From Tiliqua scincoides (taxonomy: Eukaryota; Chordata; Lepidosauria; Squamata; Scincidae), in contig NC_089821.1 of NCBI RefSeq assembly GCF_035046505.1, forward strand, positions 314,075,368 through 314,139,367: DNA of 64,000 nucleotides, written 5' to 3'. Position 1 is the stretch's first letter, and each line of letters opens with the position of its first letter. Positions 43,706 to 52,700 of this stretch are shown here, piece after piece. A program made the position numbers and the translations under genes. Under the pieces are notes generated by a model. It was given only the letters and a program-made list of their open reading frames with translations, ran no database searches and had not been told where the DNA came from.

Positions 43706-46700
43706 GTGAGCGGAGCGGCGCGGCGCGGGGACCACGGCGGGGGGCCGGGCCTGCGCCTGCCCACGCGCCCCGGCTCAGCGCGCTCCCTCTCGCCCCCCTC
43801 CGCAGGTGCTGCGCGGCCGGACCCCGCTGGCGAGACGCTTCTGCCTGCCCGGCCCCGGGGCGGCTCTGCGGCCGCGCGCCCGCCGCGAGCCTCTCCCTCC
43901 CGCGGGGGGCGGCGCCGCCCGGCCGGACCAGCCGCCGGGCCTCCTCGGCCCCCCGCTGCCCGACCTGCTCCCGCGCCGCGGGCGCTCGACGCTGCCCGGC
44001 CTCCTGGCGGAGCTCGCGGAGACCCCGGCCCGGCGCCCGCGGCTGCAGGTAAGCGCCCGGAGGGGGCGGCGGGGCGGGCCCGGGGCTGGAGCGAGGCCGC
44101 CTCCCCGCGCGCCCGCGGCGGCGCCCTCCCTGCGCGGGCCGGTCTCCCGGGTGGAGCGGGGCTGGCGCTCCAGGCCGGCCCCCGAGGCCGGGGCGCTGCA
44201 GGGCGGCAGAGGCGCCCCGCGGCCTCCGCACGCGGCGCGGGGCGCAGGCCTGGCTCCGTCAATGCCCGCAGGGAGGCCCCGGGGCTCAGCGCGCGGCCTC
44301 CCAGGACCTGCGGCCCCGCGCCGGAGCCTTCCTGGGCGCCGCCACCGGGACTTTCGCCTACGCGGGCTGCCCTGGACCCGCCCCGGAGAGGCCGCCGGAG
44401 CTGACGGGTCTGGACGGAGCCGCTTCGGGTCCAGACCGGCGGAGGCCTCCCGGCCCGGCAGTCCCGGGCGGAGGCCGGGCTCCCCTTGCAGGGAGCGCGC
44501 GGCTGGAGTGCTCCTGGACCCGCGGCTCCGCCTGGGGGGCTGCGGCGGGCTGGCTGCACTGCTGCTGGGCCCGGGCCGCGGTGGGCCGGGCCTGAGCGGC
44601 AGCGCGACTGGGCTGCTGCCCCGGAAGATGCTCTGGGGCTGCAGCCGGCGCGCAGTTGTGGCCCCTCGGGCTCCTGGAGGTCGGCGGTCTCTTCGGTGGC
44701 TGCGCTGCGCTGCGCTGCTCTGCTGGCCGCCCTGACGCCGGGCTCTGTTCCGAGTGCTGGTGCGGACCTTGAAGCCTCCAGGCTGGGTCTGGGTTGTCCG
44801 GAGCTGAGGGGCTCTTCTGCAAGGTCCCCTTGGCCCAGCGCCCGGGCAGCCTTCTCTGCAGTGGCCCTGCGGCTACGGAACGCCCTTCCGGGACTGCGGA
44901 GGATCCCTTCTCTATTTCAGTGGTGACTGGAAGGCTTTTCTTTTGCTGAGCGTTTGACTGATGGTTTCAGGTTGTGTTTCCTGCACCTGTGTTTGGTGTG
45001 CTACTTGCCTGCTTCGCCTTTCACTATCTAGTTTCTTGTTAGATTGAATCTGCTGGCCCCAATTATTTTTATATGATATGTTTGAAGGTTGTCTTTCTGA
45101 AGATTTGTAAGCACTCTTGGGCTTTAGTTTAGCAAGGGAAAGGCAGGGTAGGCATTTTTAAGAAAGTATAAACAAACACGTGGAAGCTTGAAGGTCACCA
45201 GCTTCTGTGTCCTCTGGCTCCCAGGAGCGTCAGGCTTATGGCTCCCTCTGCCAACACTGTGTCTGAGATTAGCCTTAGTCCAAAAGAACCCTAGTCCAAA
45301 TTCCATCCCAAATTGCAAGGGGCAGCGTACATCTTGGAAGTACAAAACGTTCGAACCATCGATTTAACGCAGCTAACCTGTATGTGCAACCTGTAAATGG
45401 GCCAGGGGGCGACACTCCCCCCCCCCGGCATCGCTCTGTGATGTTATTTTCTTGCCCAATGCAAAACTTCCAGCAGTTGACCTAGGTTCTGCAGGGATTG
45501 AGAGGCTGCCTTAGAGAAAGTGGAAGGAACGCCCTGTTCTGCCACTGCAGGATGATGGGAAGAGTGTCCTGGTGGGCCTGCTGCCTCTCCTCCTCATGGC
45601 AGAGGAGCCCAGATTCCCAGGAATACTGGTTGGAAACCAGTACAAAATAACATAGCCTTGTTCTGTCCCAGGCAGGAATCCCTCTATAGTTTAAAAAAAA
45701 AAATGAGATTCCATACACCAGGGCTTTTCAAACTGGGGCATTGCAAGCCCCCAGCCTGAGGGCCCTGGCCATTTTCCCCTTAAGGGGTGGGGGCAGGGGG
45801 AGGCAGCGATGCAGCCCCAGGATCACGTTGCTGAGGGGGCTGCAGGGACTGGCGTTTACTTACCAGTCCCTGCAGCAGCCTCCTGGGGTTGTGGGGAGCC
45901 CTGCAGAAGGTCGCAAAGCTTACAAAATGGAAGTGCAGCGATCATGCTCCGCTTCAGTTTAGCGGAGGTGGGGTGCAATCGCTCCGCTTTTGCTTTCTAA
46001 GCCTCGGGGGGAGCTGCAGACGGTTGCGCTGGGTCCCCTGCACCCCTTGGAGGCTGCTGCAGGAACTGGTAAGTAAACGCCAGTCCCTGCAGCCCTTTTA
46101 GCGATGCGATCCTGGGGCTCGCCTCACTGCCTTCCCTCCTGCTCCTGCAAGGACTCCTAGAGAGTTTGAGAATCACTGCAATACACCCTCACCCCCCAGG
46201 AGTCTTGACATTGGCACCCCTGAACTCATTCCTGGGTCTGGGGGGCTCCTGAGGGGTTTCCTGCCACTTGTCAGAGAAAATGCTGTCCTTGCGCTGCCGA
46301 GGAGTTGGAGGCTGCGCCACTTTACTGAATTTTCAGCAGGTTGCAGGAGCTGGCACAAAACTCCAGGCCAGGCGCTTTGTGAGTCTTGTGGCTGTGCCCT
46401 GTGCAGGATGAAAGCTCACCACCTTCTGTTTCTTCAGAGTTCTGGTGTTCCTTGCAAGCAGCAAGAAGTTAGTCATGCCAACACATACTTTGAAGCTGCC
46501 AAAGTGGAATGTAGCATTCAAGCCTGCCCAGAACTGCTGCGGAAAGGTACAGGCTCCTCCCTCCCCCGCTTTTACCGTGTCATAATCTTAGCAGACTCTT
46601 ATGAATCTGAGTGGTATTGGAAGACTGCTTGAGAATTGTTGCTGGGTGGTGAGAGAACCTTAGCATTAAATTCTTTGAGGTGGCGGGAAGATGCTTGCCT

Positions 46701-49700
46701 TGTATGTACTTCCTGCCAGCTGTGGGCCAAACACAGGGTGTCTTTTTTAGGCTTCCCTCTTTGCCCGTGGGGGGCGGGGGAGGAACCGAATAATTGCAAA
46801 AGAGATCTGATCTGTTTCATTGCTGTCTTTGCAGATTTTGAATTGCTGTTTCCAGATGTTACTTCCAATGATCTAACTGTGCTGACAGTGACACAGAAAA
46901 CCATAAATGATATGACTGCATGGAGTCAAGAGGTAGAAAAGGAGCGGGAGATCCTGATAGAAATGGTAAGTCTCATCAGTTTAGGACACCCTTGGGTGTT
47001 ACGACAGGACCCCAGGGGGGTTGCAGAACCTGCACTGGCTGAGCTGCTCAGCAGCAGATTCTGCGCTGCAGACTGTGTGTGTTTTTGCAGTTTTGGGGAG
47101 TCCACCACCTTTACCTGTCTTGCGCCAATTTTAGGGTCATCTGAGGTTGCAGTACCCAGAAGTAAGTGCCAGTGACATCATCACCTCGTGTCATCATCAC
47201 GTACCGTAGATACTCCCCTATAAGGCAGGAAATTTCTGCCAATAAATCAAGTGTAAATCATCTCCTCACCTTATCTGTGAGGTCACTCAGGAGTCAGACA
47301 AGTCATGGCACCAGGAGAAGTAAGAAACAATGCAGAGATAATTAGACGGCTGTTAGTCTCCAGGCCTCATTGCAAGCTGCAGCCAAGCTAGCTTGTTCGC
47401 GCCTGAGAAAAAATCCAGCCAGAGCTCAGCACTTCCATTTAAATCAAGCAAGCCTTGAACCTGTTCTGGCAGGATCGCACCTGCCCCTTCTGCAGCCTTG
47501 TTCCATTTTGCAGATGCTTGGCAAAGGTCTGGTTCTTAAAACCCCAGGATGAAATCCTCCTTTCCATCTGAAACGAAGTGTCAGGCTCAATTCAGTGCCC
47601 CATTACTTAAGAATAACACCCATGGAAAGCAATGGGGTCTACTTCTAAGTAAATTGGATTGTTGCTCACTTTCATTAGAGACTGTACAGTTCTTAGATAA
47701 ACAATTACCAGGAGGTTATTTTTCAAGATCTGGCCTCGGGTAAAATCGGACAAAATTATAGTTAGAAACCCCCTAAGTTTAACCCCCAACTTATCCAAGG
47801 GTCATAGAAAATGCCATGATTTGGGGCTCAAGATCTTCCCTTATCATCTGTGAGATCGACTATGTAGATTCCACTACTAGTGCCAGCTGGAGAGGGTGTC
47901 ATATCGCTTGTGAGTTTTGGAACCCCTGGTCTAGGGTGACAGAACAGACTGTACTTTCCATTGGTGTGTAGATGTATTGCACTGACATTCACTGGTTCCA
48001 GAAAATGTGGACTCTTCTAGACTGCCCATCCCATCAGCAGACCATCTCCCTTAGAGAGAATGCAGCGATGTGAGTGCCAAACGTTTAGCCCCACATTTGA
48101 AACATGCCCTGGTCTCAGAAGGGCAGACAGTCTTCCACAAATTAAATGCATGCACTCTCTTTTAATTAAGTGAATATACCTAGTAATTAAAAAAAACACA
48201 CAAGAAAAGCTACAGTAATCCAAGTATAGTTAAGTTAGCCAGGATTAAAACTTGACTCAGATTTGAAAAAAAACGACACTTGGAATACTAAGAATAACAT
48301 AGTTAATTCATCAGAGACAGCTCACTAAAATCATAAGAAATCTGCAAAGAAATGCTGGCCTGAACTGTATCCAACAATGTTTCAGGAATAAGTGTTGCTG
48401 TGCAGCTGAGGTTCCCAGCCTGTGGTCCGCGACATCTCTGGTGAAAAGATAGGAAAAAAGAAACACTTCCTGGTGCCTTCCAGGAAGGAAAAAAGCCTAT
48501 GTAGTGCCAGCAGCCAATCAGAGCACAGCATTTCTCCTGCCTGCCCAACGCCAACTCCCTCCCTCCTTGTGTGTGAGCGCCCAGACAAGCAAAAAAGTGA
48601 AGTGCAGGCTCACTGTAAGGTGTGCACATTTGTGCGGCCTTGTGGCTCAGCTGCATTCAGAGGAGAGGTGCCCTGCTGCTTCCATTCCTCGACTCCAAGC
48701 CTTCAGCTGAGCCCTGGCAGCCTGGTTTCTCAGGAGTCAGATCAGGACTCCAGCCCGGGAAGCCCCTTTTGTGGGGGGGGGGCCTGAGGAGGAGGAATGA
48801 GTGCAATCAGGAGGACTAGGAGGAGCGGGCTCCCAAAGGCATCGCTGGCAGGGGTGGCCTCCGGGCTCTGGATGTGGTTTCCCTGGGAGTCAGGACTCCA
48901 GCTGGCCAGGGAACATGGAGGAAGGGAGTAGGAGGCAGTGTGGCAGCAGGAGAGGGGAAAAACGGTATTCTCTGGTACGCTCGAGTTTGAATCACATTTG
49001 TTAGATGCGTGTGAGTGCCCAGACAGCCTTGAAGGGGAAGCCACAGAGCCCAGGGAGGATTGGGGCACACAGGCACATTGTAAGGAGGGCGGGCGCATGT
49101 TTGACCGCACACACCTCAGGTTGGCTGCAGCTGCCTCAGGAGCAGAGGCGTCACCACCTGCATTCCTCCACCTGAGCCTTCAGGTGAGCCTGAAGGTTTC
49201 CCATGAGTCAGGTTGGGACTCCAGCCAGCTCAGGAAGCTCCCTTTTGCCTTAGGAGAGGGGTGGGGGGGGAGCACTCCAGGCTCTGGACGTGGTTCCCCG
49301 CAGAGGAAGGGAGTTGGAGGTGGTGTGACAGCAGGAGAGGGGAGGAACAGTCTGCTCGAGCCCCAGCCCTGGTACCCCCAGTTGGTGGGATTGGGCCCTC
49401 TGGATGTGTTCTTCTAACTCCGGGGGTGGAGCCAGGGATCCAGGCTACCAGGTTTTTTGTGCCTCTCAGGAGTCGCAGAAGAGGCACCACCATAGTGAGA
49501 TGCAGCAGGTGTGACTCCTGCCTTTTCCTCCTCACGAGAGCAGTAGCAGCAGCTTTGTCCACAGGGGAGCCTCCCCCACCCTAGTTCCTCCATCTCCTCA
49601 GACTGCAATCCTATGCACTCTTACGTGGGAGTAATGGGACTTACTTCTAAGGAGACACACACAGGGTTGGGCTGTTAATCACACTATGATTAACAGTGAT

Positions 49701-52700
49701 GGGCTTTTCCTCCAGAAATTTTTCCGATCCCCTTTTGAAGGCATCGAGTCCAGACACCATCATCACATCCTGGGGCAAGGTGTTCCACAGACTAATCACA
49801 GATGGGAGAGGGGCAGTTGTTTTTTGGCTGCTGCCTTCCTTGGCTATACCTGCCTGTAGGCTGGCTCACGCTCTCCTAGCCCCAACCAAAGAAGTCCACA
49901 GCTAGAGCATGACAGCAGTCAGAACAGGAAGTGAAGAGAGGTTTTTTTCCCCTTAAGACCTCACAGTGCACGCCAGAAGGGCTTTTCTTCCTGAGCCCAC
50001 ATGCAGCAGCCATTCTGAGAGGTCTGTCTGAGCTGGTGCTTCCTTCACATGTCTCTTCTTCATTACGTTATGCATTATGGATTTAGTTGTATTTTTTGTG
50101 TATGGGGCGGGGGGGGGGTCTCATGTGGTCCTTGCTGTCTCCAAATTTTGCCTTAGTGGTCCCTGATCTAAAGGTTGGGAACCACTGCTATACAGTAATA
50201 TCTCATATATCATTGCTTCCTTTAGAGCTCTTTGTCCCAGTATGACTGGCCGCTGTTCTAGCCAATGGTAACAGTACACTCTGGGCCAGTTAGCTCCCAT
50301 GTCCTAGATCGACAAGGTACATGCAGGCCCCCATATCTGTGGATTCAATTATCCAGAGCAGGGGTGCCCAAACCCCGGCCCTGGGGCCACTTGTGGCCCT
50401 TGCGGACTCCCAATGCGGCCCTCAGAGAGCCTCCAGTCTCCAATGAGCCTCTGGCCCTCTGGAGATTTGTTGGAGCCCGCACTGGTCAGACGCAACTGCT
50501 TTCAGTGTGAGGGTGACTGCTTGACCTCTCGCGTGAGCTGTGGGATGAGTGCTCCCTCCACTGCTTGCTGTTTCACATCTGTGTTGCAGCAGTGGCAGTG
50601 AAGGAAAGGCTGGTCTTGCTTTGTGCCAGGCCTTTTATAGGCCTTGAGCTATTGCAAGACCTTCATTCATTCATGTAAGTTCATCTTTAATATATTCATT
50701 TATGTAAATTTATTCAAATTTTAAATGTAAATTAATTCTTTTTACCCAGCCCCTGACAGTGTCAGAGAGATGATGTGGCCCTCCTGCCAAAAACTTTGGA
50801 CACCCCTGATCCAGAGGATTCCCCCCGCACACATGCCCATTGCAATACTTTTTTTTGTAGCACTTGAAGCACAAGTGTTTCTTGTTTAAATGTTCTTGCT
50901 GAACTGAAGAACTGAACACGCAGGCAACCAACCTGCATGCTGGAAGGCAGCTAACAGGCAGCAGGGAAGTTCCTACCCGTCTTGCTTTATGAGCCTAAAA
51001 AAAGTGTTTCACTTGAAACACTAAACGTTTAGCTGCTTGAACTTCTGTTTTTATCCTTTTACTGTGATGGGGGGGCACCTTCTGGAGCATTTCTTGAGCA
51101 TCTGACCTTTGAGCACCTGGCCTTTGATACTAGCTGAGGCACATCTGCCTACTCTGCTGGCGATCCTGGCATGTACCACCCAAACCAGGACTACAGAATG
51201 CCCTCGTGTCCAGGGGCTGGGGAGGCCACGCACATCCTCCAGTCTTACAAAGGCTTCCAGAAGGGGACAAGGAAGGCACCGCCACACCCACAGATGTGGC
51301 ACCCCAGGGCATTTGCCTCCCTGACCCCGCTGGGTATGCCAATGGCCTAGTTGGCAGCCTTCAGTCTCGAAAGACTATGGTATCGCGCTCTGAATGGTGG
51401 TTCTGGCACAGCGTCTAGTGTGGCTGAAAAGGCCAATCCGGGAGTGACAATCCCTTCCACACCGGGAGCAAGTGCAGTCTGTCCCTGGTCTGTCTCCCTG
51501 GCTATGGGCCTTCCTTCTTTGCTTCTTTGCCTCAGACTGTTGGCCAAGTGTCTCTTCAAACTGGGATAGGCCATGTTGCACAGCCTGCCTCCAAGCGGGC
51601 CGCTCAGAGGCCAGGGTTTCCCACTTGTTGAGGTCCACTCCTAAGGCTTTCAGATCCCTCTTGCAGATGTCCTTGTATGGCAGCTGTGGTCTACCTGTAG
51701 GGCGCTTTCCTTGCACGAGTTCTCCATAGAGGAGATCCTTTGGGATCCGGCCATCATCCATTCTCACGACATGACCGAGCCAACACAGGTGTCTCTGTTT
51801 CAGGGATTCCAGCTCGTTCCAGGACTGTGTTGTTTGGAACTTTGTCCTGCCAGGTGATGCCGAGGATGCATCGAAGGCAGAGCATGTGGAAAGCGTTCAG
51901 TTTCCTCTCCTGTTGTGAGCCAATGGCCTACGCACTAGTAAATGTGCACATACGGCTCAGTTTTGCTTTCCATATGGCTCAATACATTTTCCTTGTCAGC
52001 TTGGAGGGGAGGGGGGCTTCCTTGAGAGTTCATTGAGGCCTGCATTCATCAGATTGCAACCAGCAGATCAGGGCTGTAAGGGCTGCTGCCTAATTTATGA
52101 ATGCCAAGGCGTGTGGCTATAATGGTGATTGAGCAGCAGTGCTCCCCCTCCCCCACAGTAACTTGGTTAATCCCTGATGACACAGCCTAATTCGCCCTGT
52201 CAATGTTGTTACCCATCAGAAATTGAGTCAGAACCCACTGATGAGTCCCAACCCACAGTTTTGGAATCACTGAACCAAGCCTAGCTTAGCAAATATACAA
52301 GGAAAAAGTTGCAATCAAATATCTATGTATTTTAAAAGAGTTATATCCCCTTATTTCCCTTTCTGAAAAGGAGCCAGGGCAGCTTACAGCCTCAGTAAAA
52401 CATAATTAATGCAATCAGTATAAAAACAAAACAGGCTCTACCATGTAACTTTGATTAGGTACAGAAAAGCTATTGATTTATTCCAGTAACGATGTCACAC
52501 TAACAACCAAACTAAAAGTAGTTGGCTGTTAAGTTTTGATATGTGTCCATCCCACTCCTCAAAAACGCTTTAAACCCTCAAAAACCCAAAATGGGTTCTG
52601 CATCAGTTCCTATCAAAACATCGCTTTATGAAAAATAACCCTTATGAAAAATAACCCTTTTTCATTGCGCATCAAAACATTGAGGACTGAAACGCATGGG

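Larger units (their letters stand above)
43380..44750 (+). promoter_or_regulatory. CpG island, promoter of the CblD-like gene
   Basis: Extremely GC- and CpG-rich, with ggggcggggcgggg SP1-type boxes at 43,664-43,679, about 20 bp upstream of the ATG at 43,697. It covers exons 1 and 2. No TATA box was seen. A broad CpG-island promoter is likely. Confidence 0.75.

Noticed and set aside
43076-44559. Open frames of 425-442 codons on both strands over the CblD-like promoter
   Set aside because: Composition artefacts overlapping real exons 1 and 2 in other frames or on the wrong strand.
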